Assembly: GCA_963790715.1 (NCBI GenBank)
Contig: CAWBPN010000018.1
Span: 248,001-312,000, forward strand
Direction: 5' to 3'
DNA: 64,000 nucleotides
From: DCFW01 sp963790715
Lineage (GTDB): Bacteria; Bacteroidota; Bacteroidia; Bacteroidales; Bacteroidaceae
Positions 8,991 to 17,725 of the stretch are shown here, one piece after another. Position numbers and translations under genes: made by a program. The notes beneath the pieces were generated by a model. It did not search any database. It was given only the letters and a program-made list of their open reading frames with translations, and had not been told where the DNA came from. Each line of letters begins with the position of its first letter. Position 1 is the first letter of the stretch.

Positions 8991-9030
8991 AAGAACAAAC
9001 TTACAAGATATATCTTGCTTGTTTGTTCTT
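8991..9030 (+). promoter_or_regulatory. Long hairpin in the RNase G 5' leader
   Basis: AAGAACAAAC pairs perfectly with GTTTGTTCTT. Inside them CAAGATATATCTTG is itself a perfect palindrome, with only a 3-base internal mismatch on each side. No U-run follows, so it is not a typical terminator. It sits 42 bases before the GTG start of RNase G. Confidence 0.6.
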
Positions 9031-9072
9031 TGTGCATTATAACAATTTATAATTTTAAAAAGAAAAGCAATA

Positions 9073-10647
9073 GTGACAAGCGAACTGGTAATTGATGTAC
9101 AACCTAAAGAGATTTCTATAGCACTTACTGAAGATAAGTGTCTAGTAGAACTCCAAAGTGAAGGGAGAAATGCTTCTTTCATGGTTGGTAATATCTACCT
9201 GGCACGTGTGAAAAAACTCATGCCGGGATTGAATGCATGTTTCGTGGATGTCGGCTATGAAAAAGATGCTTTTCTTCACTATCTTGATTTAGGTCCTCAG
9301 ATTAACTCTCTGACCAAATTCGTAAAGCAAGCCTTAAGCAATCGCAAAAAGGTGTTTTCTATTAGCAAGGCTAACATACTTCCCGACATCGAAAAAGATG
9401 GCACTATCACCAATACGCTGAAAGCAGGTGACGAAGTGTTAGTACAAATTGTAAAGGAACCTATCTCCACAAAAGGACCTCGATTAACTTCCGAAATTTC
9501 TTTCGCCGGACGTTATTTGGTTCTTATTCCTTTTAATGACAAGGTTTCAGTTTCCCAAAAAATCAAGTCAAACGCCGAACGTACAAGACTGAAACAGCTT
9601 GTTCAAAGCATTAAGCCAAGAAACTTCGGAGTAATTGTTCGCACTGTTGCCGAAGGCAAAAAGGTGGCCGAACTCGACAGCGAATTAAAAATGCTTGTGA
9701 AGCATTGGGAAGATGCAATTGCTAAAATTCAAAAGGTACAAAAGTTCCCTACACTTATCTATGAAGAAACAAGTCGTGCCGTAGCCCTTTTGCGTGATCT
9801 CTTCAACCCGTCATTTGAAAGCATCTATGTCAACAACAAAGATGTTTACGAAGAAATTAAAGAGTATGTCTCTTTTATTGCTCCCGATCGCAAAGACATT
9901 GTGAAACTCTACACCGGTCAGTTGCCTATATTTGACAACTTCGCAATTACCAAACAAATAAAGTCTTCATTCGGTAAAACGGTTTCATACAAAAACGGAG
10001 CATATCTTATTATTGAGCATACCGAAGCACTGCACGTAGTAGACGTGAACAGCGGCAATCGTGCCAAAGGCACTAACAGTCAAGAAGGCAACGCTTTGGA
10101 GGTTAACCTCGGAGCTGCTGATGAACTGGCACGCCAATTACGGTTGAGAGACATGGGTGGTATCATCGTCGTAGATTTCATTGATATGACCGATCCCGCC
10201 AACAGACAAAAGCTTTACGAAAGAATGTGCCATGATATGCAGAACGATCGTGCCCGACACAACATTCTGCCTTTGAGCAAATTCGGATTAATGCAAATTA
10301 CACGTCAACGGGTCAGACCCGCAACGGACGTAATCACCACCGAAGCTTGCCCTACATGTCACGGAACAGGTAAAATAAAATCTTCTATTTTATTTACCGA
10401 CATGTTAGAGAGTAAAATCAACTATTTAGTCAACAAGTTGAAGATTAGCAATTTTACATTGCACATACATCCATACATCTATGCATACGTAAATCAGGGA
10501 TTGATATCCATGAAACGTAAATGGCAAATAAAGTATGGTTTCGGTATTAAGATTATTCCAAATCAAAAATTGGCCTTCCTGCAATATATCTTTTATGATT
10601 CGCATGGAGAAGAAATTGACATGAAAGAAGAAATCGAAATCAAATAA
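9073..10647 (+). CDS. rng: Ribonuclease E/G family endoribonuclease
   Basis: The 524-residue RNase G-length protein has an S1 domain near the start (residues about 35-125; GNIYLARVKKLMPGLNACFVDVGYEKDAFLHY). The catalytic DNase I-like part carries the two metal-binding aspartates in VDVNSGNR and IIVVDFIDM. The Zn-link cysteines are in CPTCHGTGK. It cuts single-stranded RNA in rRNA maturation and mRNA turnover. The start codon is GTG at 9073; the first residues (TSELVIDVQPKEISIAL) match the family. No long C-terminal degradosome scaffold is present. It is the third gene of the HU operon and is preceded by a strong hairpin. Confidence 0.92.
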   Translation: MTSELVIDVQPKEISIALTEDKCLVELQSEGRNASFMVGNIYLARVKKLMPGLNACFVDVGYEKDAFLHYLDLGPQINSLTKFVKQALSNRKKVFSISKANILPDIEKDGTITNTLKAGDEVLVQIVKEPISTKGPRLTSEISFAGRYLVLIPFNDKVSVSQKIKSNAERTRLKQLVQSIKPRNFGVIVRTVAEGKKVAELDSELKMLVKHWEDAIAKIQKVQKFPTLIYEETSRAVALLRDLFNPSFESIYVNNKDVYEEIKEYVSFIAPDRKDIVKLYTGQLPIFDNFAITKQIKSSFGKTVSYKNGAYLIIEHTEALHVVDVNSGNRAKGTNSQEGNALEVNLGAADELARQLRLRDMGGIIVVDFIDMTDPANRQKLYERMCHDMQNDRARHNILPLSKFGLMQITRQRVRPATDVITTEACPTCHGTGKIKSSILFTDMLESKINYLVNKLKISNFTLHIHPYIYAYVNQGLISMKRKWQIKYGFGIKIIPNQKLAFLQYIFYDSHGEEIDMKEEIEIK

Positions 10648-10653
10648 TCTTTA

Positions 10654-10687
10654 AAAAGAGGAGAACAAATAAAAATTCTCCTCTTTT
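10654..10687 (+). terminator. Intrinsic terminator after RNase G
   Basis: AAAAGAGGAGAA pairs perfectly with TTCTCCTCTTTT across a 10-base loop, 6 bases after the stop. The mirrored A and T tracts could also serve the convergent acyl-CoA dehydrogenase operon. Confidence 0.85.
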
Positions 10688-10700
10688 CTGTTTTATAATC

Positions 10701-12404
10701 TTACTTGCGATAGAAGGCCAAATCATCCTTGTTAAATTTGCTTACAAATAAAGCATGCTTGTCAACTTCCACCTCTGCATAACGAACAAATACATTAGCC
10801 ACAGATGAAAACATCTCTTTATCTGTTGTAGCATCCTGAAGCAACAAATGCCCCATAATAATGTACGCAGCCATTTCAACCAACTTGCGTGCAGTTATGT
10901 CAAGCATCTCCTGGTCTTTTAATTCGGTAATTTTATTCACTGATGCTTCATACTTCTTAGCCATATTCAACAACCTGTTCAACAAGCCCTTGAACTCAGG
11001 AGCAGTAGGCACTTTCTCATATTCTTTAATGATATTGAGATAAGCGCCGGTAGTTACATATCGAATTGCAGCAACTGTCTGCAATTGAGTTGTTCCTTCA
11101 TAAATGCTAGTTATACGGCTATCGCGATAAATACGTTCACACGTATAGTCTTTCATGAAACCTGAACCGCCATGTATTTGAATGGCATCATAAGCTGCTT
11201 GATTGGCAAACTCACTTCCCATTGCCTTGCTCAACGGAGTAAACGCATCTGCTCTCTTTGAATATTTACGTTGCTCTTTTCTTTCGTCAGGCGTTAATTG
11301 ACGCTCATTTGCAATATCGTTCAACGTTTTATAAATATCCACATAACGTGATGTCATATATAACAATGAGCGTGAGGCCTCAAGTTTTGCCTTCATGTTT
11401 GAAAGAATTTCGTAAACTGCAGGAAACTCGATAATGGCTTTGCCGAACTGGCGACGATCCTTGGCATAAGCCAATGCTTCGCAGTAAGCTGCTTGTTCCA
11501 AACCTACACTTTGCGCGGCAATGCCCAAACGTGCACCATTCATCAAGCCCATTACATACTTGATAAGACCTAAACGGCGTTCACCACAAAGTTCAGCTTT
11601 TGCATTTTTGAATATCAATTCGCATGTGGGCGAACCTTTGATACCCATTTTATTTTCGATACGACGAACATTTACACCGCCGTCTTTCTTCTGATATATA
11701 AACATCGACAATCCCCGACCGTCACGCGTACCTTCTTCACTACGGGCCAACACCAAATGAATGTCGCTGTCACCGTTAGTAATGAAACGTTTAACGCCGT
11801 TCAATCTCCAAGTACCATCAACATCCTGATGAGCTTTCAACATCACGCTTTGCAAGTCACTGCCTGCATCCGGTTCTGTCAAATCCATCGACATCGTTTT
11901 GCCGTCGCATATCTGAGGTATCAAGCGTTGTTTTTGTTCTTCACTTGCAAACTCATAAATTGTCTCGGCACAATCCTGCAATCCCCAAAGATTTTCAAAA
12001 CCTGCGTCGGCACGCGAGACGATGTCGGCAGCAATCATATATGGAACTATAGGGAAATTCAATCCGCCAAAGCAACGCGGCATAGCCATACCCATCAAAC
12101 CTGCCTTGCGGCAAGCCTCAAGATTTGCAGCTGTTCCTTCGGCGTAAGTAACACGACCGCCAGCAACCGACGGTCCGTCAATATCAACCTGTTTGGCATT
12201 TTCAGCAATGGTGTTACCGGCTATTTCACCAACTATCTCCAACACCTTGTCGTAACTGTCAATTGCGTCTTCAAAATCAACTGGAGCAAAATCACATTTT
12301 TCTTTATCTCTGTAGTCGCGCTCCCTGAGTTCAACTATTCTCTTCATTAACGGATGATTCAAGTGATGCTTGAGTTCCGGAGTATCTGTATAGAAATTAA
12401 CCAT
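10701..12404 (-). CDS. Acyl-CoA dehydrogenase family protein
   Basis: This 567-residue FAD enzyme is longer than the usual 380 residues because of an N-terminal extension (about 80 residues) and a C-terminal helical domain (about 470-567). Visible are MDLTEPDAGSDLQSV (FAD/substrate loop), GVKRFITNGD, KMGIKGSPTCELIF, AYAKDRRQFGK and the active-site Glu segment RIYEGTTQLQTVAAIRY. It oxidises the alpha-beta bond of an acyl-CoA and passes electrons to ETF. Its start codon overlaps the etfA stop, showing translational coupling, so the ETF encoded upstream is its likely partner. The acyl chain is not readable from sequence. Confidence 0.9.
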   Translation of the reverse strand: MVNFYTDTPELKHHLNHPLMKRIVELRERDYRDKEKCDFAPVDFEDAIDSYDKVLEIVGEIAGNTIAENAKQVDIDGPSVAGGRVTYAEGTAANLEACRKAGLMGMAMPRCFGGLNFPIVPYMIAADIVSRADAGFENLWGLQDCAETIYEFASEEQKQRLIPQICDGKTMSMDLTEPDAGSDLQSVMLKAHQDVDGTWRLNGVKRFITNGDSDIHLVLARSEEGTRDGRGLSMFIYQKKDGGVNVRRIENKMGIKGSPTCELIFKNAKAELCGERRLGLIKYVMGLMNGARLGIAAQSVGLEQAAYCEALAYAKDRRQFGKAIIEFPAVYEILSNMKAKLEASRSLLYMTSRYVDIYKTLNDIANERQLTPDERKEQRKYSKRADAFTPLSKAMGSEFANQAAYDAIQIHGGSGFMKDYTCERIYRDSRITSIYEGTTQLQTVAAIRYVTTGAYLNIIKEYEKVPTAPEFKGLLNRLLNMAKKYEASVNKITELKDQEMLDITARKLVEMAAYIIMGHLLLQDATTDKEMFSSVANVFVRYAEVEVDKHALFVSKFNKDDLAFYRK

Positions 12405-13426
12405 TATTTACTGTTCTTTTTGTAATACTTAATCATTTTCGGAATAACCTCTTCCACGGTACCGTTAATAATATAATCGGCAATGGCATTGATAGGAGCT
12501 GACGAATCATTATTAATAGAAATAATCATCGAACTCTCCTGCATACCGGCAATATGTTGAATTTGTCCGCTGATACCGCATGCAATATACAGTTTAGGTC
12601 GAACAGTAACACCGGTTTGTCCTATTTGACGATCGTTAGCGACGAAGCCTGCATCAACGGCTGCACGACTTGCACCGACTTCGCCGTGAAGTTCCTTTGC
12701 CAATTCAAACAGCATATCGAAATTCTCCTTCGATCCCATACCGTAACCACCGGCAACAATAATAGAAGATCCTTTCAGATTATTCTTTTCTTTTGCTACG
12801 TGGCGCTCAATAACTTTCACGATGTAATCGGCATCATTTACATAAGACGGTACATTGTGACGAACAACTTCACCTTTATAATTGGCATTAACAATAGCTT
12901 TCTTCATCACACCCTCACGAACGGTTGCCATTTGCGGACGATGTTCTGGGTTTACAATGGTAGCTACGATGTTGCCACCGAAAGCCGGACGAATTTGATA
13001 TAAAAGATTCTTATATACCTTGTTATTCTTTACATCTTCATGGTCACCTATTTCCAGTGCCGTACAGTCGGCAGTCAACCCGCTCTTCAAAGCTGAAGAA
13101 ACGCGAGGTCCCAAGTCACGGCCGATAACATCGGCGCCCATTAAAGCTATTTGAGGTCTCTCTTCTTTAAACAAATTAATCAGAACAGCTGCATGAGGCT
13201 TTGATGTATAAGGATACAATCCCGGAGCATCAAATATATGCAATTTATCCACACCGAAAGGTAAAACCTGTGCAGGAACACCATCCATATCATGACCTGC
13301 GGCAACGGCTTCCAATTGGCAATTCAACTGATTAGCCAACGAACGGCCTTTTGTCAAAAGTTCCAAGCTGACGTCGGCAACTTTGCTGCCTTCTTCTATC
13401 TCGCAATATACAAATATATTATTCAT
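12404..13426 (-). CDS. etfA: Electron transfer flavoprotein alpha subunit
   Basis: This is about 340 residues, with an N-terminal ETF domain and a C-terminal FAD-binding domain (GASRAAVDAGFVAND, RQIGQTGVTVRPKLYIACG, SGQIQHIAGM). It forms a heterodimer with EtfB and carries electrons from the dehydrogenase next door. An in-frame ATG at 13447 exists, but MNNIFVYCEIEE at 13426 fits the family start. It lies between etfB and the dehydrogenase, overlapping the latter by one base. Confidence 0.93.
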   Translation of the reverse strand: MNNIFVYCEIEEGSKVADVSLELLTKGRSLANQLNCQLEAVAAGHDMDGVPAQVLPFGVDKLHIFDAPGLYPYTSKPHAAVLINLFKEERPQIALMGADVIGRDLGPRVSSALKSGLTADCTALEIGDHEDVKNNKVYKNLLYQIRPAFGGNIVATIVNPEHRPQMATVREGVMKKAIVNANYKGEVVRHNVPSYVNDADYIVKVIERHVAKEKNNLKGSSIIVAGGYGMGSKENFDMLFELAKELHGEVGASRAAVDAGFVANDRQIGQTGVTVRPKLYIACGISGQIQHIAGMQESSMIISINNDSSAPINAIADYIINGTVEEVIPKMIKYYKKNSK

Positions 13427-13451
13427 AATTTCTTTTGCCTTTATCATCAGA

Positions 13452-14324
13452 TCAACCTATCGTATGGTTGTCTAAAAGTTCAACAATCAAATTTTCAACG
13501 TCATTGTCGCTTGATGAGAATGTTTTGCTCTCTTTAGCTTGAAACACAATATTCTGTACTGCTTTTACTTTTGTAGGAGAACCGCTCAAACCGCATTGCG
13601 CCAAATCGCCGTTAACGTCGGCCACGCTCCATTCCCGTAAATTCAAATAATCACGCTTGCTGTAAAGTTCTTCATAATCAAGGTTGCCTTGTTGTTTTTC
13701 AGTAGCGGTTTTGGCATATTTGTACTTTTGCACCAATTTGGCATTACGTGGACGACAAGGAGCAGCGCTACCGTTCACGGTGATAACCACCGGTAACTTT
13801 GTTTGCACCGTTTCAACACCACCGTCGATATGGCGAAGTATTGTAATCTCACCGTTCTCGCAACTCAATATTTCCTCAGCATAAGTAACTTGAGGCAATC
13901 CCAACTTCTCAGCCACTTGCGGACCTACTTGTGCGGTATCACCATCAATGGCTTGACGTCCACCTATAATAATATCGAAATCCTTAATCTTTCGAATAGC
14001 TGTTGCCAATGCATAAGAAGTGGCTAACGTGTCGGCACCGGCAAATGCGCGGTCAGTCAACAAATATCCGTTGTCAGCGCCACGATACAAACCTTCGCGA
14101 ATAATCTCAGCTGCTCGTCCGGGGCCCATCGTCAAAATAGTAACGGTAGAACCGGGATGTGTGTCTTTCAAGCATAAAGCCTGCTCCAAAGCATTCAAAT
14201 CTTCAGGATTGAAGATAGCAGATAATGCTGCACGGTTTATTGTTCCGTCAGCTTTCATGGCATCCTTTCCCACATTACGAGTATCCGGTACTTGCTTTGC
14301 CAATACTACAATTTTCAAACTCAT
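13452..14324 (-). CDS. etfB: Electron transfer flavoprotein beta subunit
   Basis: This 290-residue FixA/EtfB protein begins SLKIVVLAKQVPDTRNVGKD. The AMP/FAD-binding segment GGRQAIDGDTAQVGPQVAEKLG is intact, as is VTVNGSAAPCRPRNAKLV. It is the first gene of the etfB-etfA-acyl-CoA dehydrogenase operon, with a good promoter 40 bases upstream. Confidence 0.93.
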   Translation of the reverse strand: MSLKIVVLAKQVPDTRNVGKDAMKADGTINRAALSAIFNPEDLNALEQALCLKDTHPGSTVTILTMGPGRAAEIIREGLYRGADNGYLLTDRAFAGADTLATSYALATAIRKIKDFDIIIGGRQAIDGDTAQVGPQVAEKLGLPQVTYAEEILSCENGEITILRHIDGGVETVQTKLPVVITVNGSAAPCRPRNAKLVQKYKYAKTATEKQQGNLDYEELYSKRDYLNLREWSVADVNGDLAQCGLSGSPTKVKAVQNIVFQAKESKTFSSSDNDVENLIVELLDNHTIG

Positions 14325-14363
14325 TTATTTATATTCTATTTTTATATATATATTTTTCACGTG

Positions 14364-14393
14364 CAAAAGTACTAATACTCTTCGGATAACAAA
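14364..14393 (-). promoter_or_regulatory. Promoter of the etf operon
   Basis: On the minus strand TTTG (14390-14393) and TACTTTTG (14364-14371) are 18 bases apart. Both match the Bacteroidetes -33/-7 consensus at close to the usual spacing. The -7 box ends 39 bases before the etfB ATG. Confidence 0.65.
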
Positions 14394-14456
14394 ACTTTAT
14401 CTACTCAAAATTGCACAAAACCATTTATTATGAGCAGAATACGCTATGTGTTATTA

Positions 14457-15614
14457 TCAAAGTCTCTTTATACCCACACCGGGTAAATCGGTAAGAGTAA
14501 CCTTGCCGTCAACTACATTCATGCCGCTGAAACGATCGTTGGCTACCAACAGATTACCGTCCAAATCGGCTAAATCGACTAACGGGGATAACTGGGCGGC
14601 AGCTGAAACGGCACAAGAGGTTTCAGTCATGCAACCTACCATTATTTTAAACCCTAAAGCTCTGCATAAGTTTATCATTTTCATGGCCTCACGCATACCG
14701 GTACACTTCATCAACTTAATGTTAATACCATTGAATACACCTACCATACGCTTTATGTCCTTCAACCGTTTTACCGATTCATCGCCGTAGATAGGTAGCG
14801 GACTTCTTTCGGTAATCCATGCAATGTCTTCCAAATTATCTTTTGCCATAGGTTGCTCTACCATAACAACCCCTTGCTCTTTGAACCAGTTAATCATATC
14901 AAGTGCCTTGTACTTATCCGTCCAACCTTGATTGGCATCTACTCTAAGCGGCAGATTAGTTACACTACGTATAGTATTAATCAAATCCTTATCACGATCA
15001 GTACCGACTTTTACCTTCAATGCTTTGAACTTTCCGGCAACTTCCAACACTTTTTGTTTAATAACATCATCGGTATCTATTCCTATGGTATAGTCGGTAA
15101 TCGGAGTTTTAGCCTTATTCAATCCCCATATCTTATACCATGGAGCTTTCAATAATTTACCCACCAAATCATGCAATGCAATATCCACCGAAGCCTTAGC
15201 CGCAGTGTTATCAGGTGCTATGCCATCTACATAGGCCAATATATCTTCAAGTTGGAAAGGATCAGAAAACTGACTTAAGTCCACCTTCTTCAGAAACGTC
15301 GTTACAGACTCAATGCTCTCTCCCAAGTATGGCGGCATTGAAGCTTCGCCATAACCGATTATTCCATCATATTCCACTTGCACCTGCACATCAGGAGTAG
15401 TGGTACGAGTGTAAATTGCAACAGTAAAAGCATGTCTCAGTTTCAACTCATAAGGAGCAAAACTAAGTTTTAAGCGTGGTGAACTACCGGTCAAACGGTT
15501 AACATTAAAAAGAGACGGAGTATTGTTAGTTGCTCCCAAACCCTTGATAGCCAATCCGGCACCTGCCGTAGCCATCAACGTAGTTTTTAAAAACTGTCTT
15601 CTATTTTGGCTCAT
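14457..15614 (-). CDS. Dipeptide (L-Ala-D/L-Glu type) epimerase, enolase superfamily
   Basis: The protein has about 385 residues from the ATG at 15614. The barrel carries the KALKVKVG base pair (KxK), metal ligands in LRVDANQGW, MVEQPM and YGDESVK, and the second base in GINIKLMKCTGM. Known relatives epimerise murein dipeptides (L-Ala-D-Glu to L-Ala-L-Glu) during cell-wall peptide use. The N-terminus has a Tat-like signal, SQNRRQFLKTTLMATAGAG, suggesting export, which is unusual for a step often placed in the cytosol. The start at 15614 is chosen because it puts the signal at the front. The first 14 bases overlap the end of the NlpC/P60 gene, and the pairing supports a murein-peptide role. 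Confidence 0.85.
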   Translation of the reverse strand: MSQNRRQFLKTTLMATAGAGLAIKGLGATNNTPSLFNVNRLTGSSPRLKLSFAPYELKLRHAFTVAIYTRTTTPDVQVQVEYDGIIGYGEASMPPYLGESIESVTTFLKKVDLSQFSDPFQLEDILAYVDGIAPDNTAAKASVDIALHDLVGKLLKAPWYKIWGLNKAKTPITDYTIGIDTDDVIKQKVLEVAGKFKALKVKVGTDRDKDLINTIRSVTNLPLRVDANQGWTDKYKALDMINWFKEQGVVMVEQPMAKDNLEDIAWITERSPLPIYGDESVKRLKDIKRMVGVFNGINIKLMKCTGMREAMKMINLCRALGFKIMVGCMTETSCAVSAAAQLSPLVDLADLDGNLLVANDRFSGMNVVDGKVTLTDLPGVGIKRL

Positions 15615-16587
15615 TTTCGTATTGATATAATTGATTAAGTTGTATTTTCGTAATTCCCTGTTCACCGATATGGTTTAAAAAACGTACGGCACCTATAAAA
15701 CGTCCCAAGTCGTATGCGTCATATTCCGCATCTTTGGGGTTGAAACTGCTAACGTGCACCATGCCCAATGAATGAATGAATTTTCTATTACCTATATATA
15801 TACCGACATGCGATACATGTTCTTTACTTTGTGCAGTCGCTTTACGACCGAAAAAGACCAAGTCGCCAGGCTTTAAGTTTGCAAAATCCTTAGCCACGGT
15901 CAGGCGCTCACCCACTTTAATCATGCTTGAAGCGTTACGCGGCAAAATCAATCCGTTCAGAAAAGCCGAAGTCCAAACCATACCGCTGCAATCCACACCT
16001 TTTGTAGAAGTTCCACCCCATAAATAAGGTATGCCGTTCAACGAACGAGCGGTGGCAATAAGATGAGTAGCATCAGGCCTGCGCGAAGCGTACCAGCCCT
16101 TTTCTTTTTGTGCCGCCGACGTAGCGATATATGCACGCCTGCCGTCAGGATAAGCCACATAATAATAACTGCCGCTGACTGATAACAATTTAAGACGATC
16201 GCCTGCCACAACATCGCTTACTGTTTGCGATGCACCGGATGGTTGTGAGAACGTAAAGCCATAACGGGAAATTACCACCACCTTTTCGGCGGCATTCCAG
16301 GTTTTCAGTTCAGGCCAGTTCATCGGCACCACTTGCATGTGGTTAATCCACGATACATATCCGTCCGGAGTTCTAACCTGATACCATCCTTTATCGGCTA
16401 AAATTCTTACAGGTTGCCCCAAGAGAGCCTGTGTCTCTAGATTAGTCTCAAAATCAGGTCCGGTACGAATATTACCGACAGATACATCAATCACGGCATA
16501 TTTTTTGTCACTGTTCATTGTGTTGCTTTGCGCATCGACCATAATTGCGGTCATCATTAATCCTATTACCAATAATATCTTTTTCAT
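15601..16587 (-). CDS. Secreted NlpC/P60 cysteine peptidase with SH3 domains
   Basis: This is about 328 residues from the ATG at 16587 (KKILLVIGLMMTAIMVDAQS is a signal peptide; an upstream in-frame ATG at 16614 would spoil it). Two bacterial SH3 domains (about 35-170) precede the NlpC/P60 domain. The catalytic Cys is in GVDCSGMVW and the His in HVSHVGIYIGN. Relatives cut gamma-D-Glu-diamino acid bonds in murein peptides. The downstream gene for a dipeptide epimerase overlaps it, suggesting the cut L-Ala-D-Glu is the epimerase substrate. The location is periplasmic. Confidence 0.88.
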   Translation of the reverse strand: MKKILLVIGLMMTAIMVDAQSNTMNSDKKYAVIDVSVGNIRTGPDFETNLETQALLGQPVRILADKGWYQVRTPDGYVSWINHMQVVPMNWPELKTWNAAEKVVVISRYGFTFSQPSGASQTVSDVVAGDRLKLLSVSGSYYYVAYPDGRRAYIATSAAQKEKGWYASRRPDATHLIATARSLNGIPYLWGGTSTKGVDCSGMVWTSAFLNGLILPRNASSMIKVGERLTVAKDFANLKPGDLVFFGRKATAQSKEHVSHVGIYIGNRKFIHSLGMVHVSSFNPKDAEYDAYDLGRFIGAVRFLNHIGEQGITKIQLNQLYQYENEPK

Positions 16588-16603
16588 TCTTAATATTATG
16601 TAT

Positions 16604-17725
16604 TTATCTGCCATACGATCTCAATTGAGTAATTACATACCTTTGCGCCTCACGATCCAATTCGGGATATATAGGTATGGACAACACCTGTTCGCACAAT
16701 GCCTCTGTATTGACCAAAGTACCAGAGACGCGACATATACCTGCAAAAGCCGGTTGCTTATATAACGGCACAGGATAATAAACATCACTTTCCACACCTT
16801 GAACACGCAAATACTCTTTAACATCATCACGCAATCCATGCAAAACACGCAATGTATATTGACTGTATACATGACTGTTACCAGGTTTTACAACAGGAGT
16901 AATAAAATCGCCCAAGCCAAGTAGTCCTCTGTCATAAACGGCAGCAATATGCTGGCGAGCGGCAGTATATTCATCGAAATACCTCAACTTCACTCTTAAG
17001 ACGGCCGCCTGTATCGAATCCAAATGCGAATTGCATCCGATTACCGAATGATGAAATTTCTGCTTCTGGCCATGCTCTGCTATCATTGCAGCTTTTTCAG
17101 CCAAAGCCTCGTCATTCGTAAGTATTGCTCCACCGTCACCCATACCGCCCAAGTTCTTTGTCGGGAAAAAAGAAACAATGCTCATATCCCCCATCGTACC
17201 GGTATAGTGCATCGTACCGTCAGAGAATTCACAAGCGGCGCCTATTGACTGTGCATTATTTTCTATCACATAAATATTATGTCGGTGTGCCAATATCATC
17301 ACCTCTTCCATCTGGGCAGCCTGCCCAAAAAGGTGTACGGGAATGATGGCTTTCGTTCGCGGAGTAATAGCTTTCTCTATCTCTTTAACCGAAATTCCGA
17401 AATCATCTTTATTCACATCCACAAATACCGGCACCATATTCAACAATGCAACGACCTCTGCAGCCGCCTCATGCGTGAATGCGGGAACAATCACTTCATC
17501 ACCCGGCTTCAGTCCCAAAGCCATTAGTGAAATTTGCAAAGCATCAGTACCGCTGTCCAACGGTATCACATGCTCCACTCCCAAATATCCTTCCAATTCA
17601 CGGGCAAAAGCTTTCACGTCAGTACCGTTGATGAAAGCACAACTTTCAAGAACATCCGATATTGCATCATCTATTTCATCTTTGATGTGCAAATACTGAC
17701 TATGAAGATCTACCAGCGGAATCAT
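16604..17725 (-). CDS. DegT/DnrJ/EryC1/StrS sugar aminotransferase
   Basis: The 373-residue PLP enzyme aminates keto-sugars on nucleotide carriers. It shows IPLDSGTDALQISLMALGLKPGDEVIVPAFT, ENNAQSIGA and the Schiff-base lysine in SFFPTKNLGGMGDGG. The start overlaps the dehydratase stop by 4 bases (ATGA), so the pair is coupled. A 4,6-dehydratase followed by such an enzyme suggests a dTDP-4-amino-4,6-dideoxyhexose (viosamine-type) or its 3-amino isomer; the ring position is not decided by sequence. Its 3' end lies just beyond the start of the NlpC/P60 gene. Confidence 0.87.
   Translation of the reverse strand: MIPLVDLHSQYLHIKDEIDDAISDVLESCAFINGTDVKAFARELEGYLGVEHVIPLDSGTDALQISLMALGLKPGDEVIVPAFTHEAAAEVVALLNMVPVFVDVNKDDFGISVKEIEKAITPRTKAIIPVHLFGQAAQMEEVMILAHRHNIYVIENNAQSIGAACEFSDGTMHYTGTMGDMSIVSFFPTKNLGGMGDGGAILTNDEALAEKAAMIAEHGQKQKFHHSVIGCNSHLDSIQAAVLRVKLRYFDEYTAARQHIAAVYDRGLLGLGDFITPVVKPGNSHVYSQYTLRVLHGLRDDVKEYLRVQGVESDVYYPVPLYKQPAFAGICRVSGTLVNTEALCEQVLSIPIYPELDREAQRYVITQLRSYGR

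Noticed and set aside
11757..12350. Plus-strand frame of 197 codons opposite the acyl-CoA dehydrogenase
   Set aside because: It is a mirror frame of a well-supported gene with no domain of its own.
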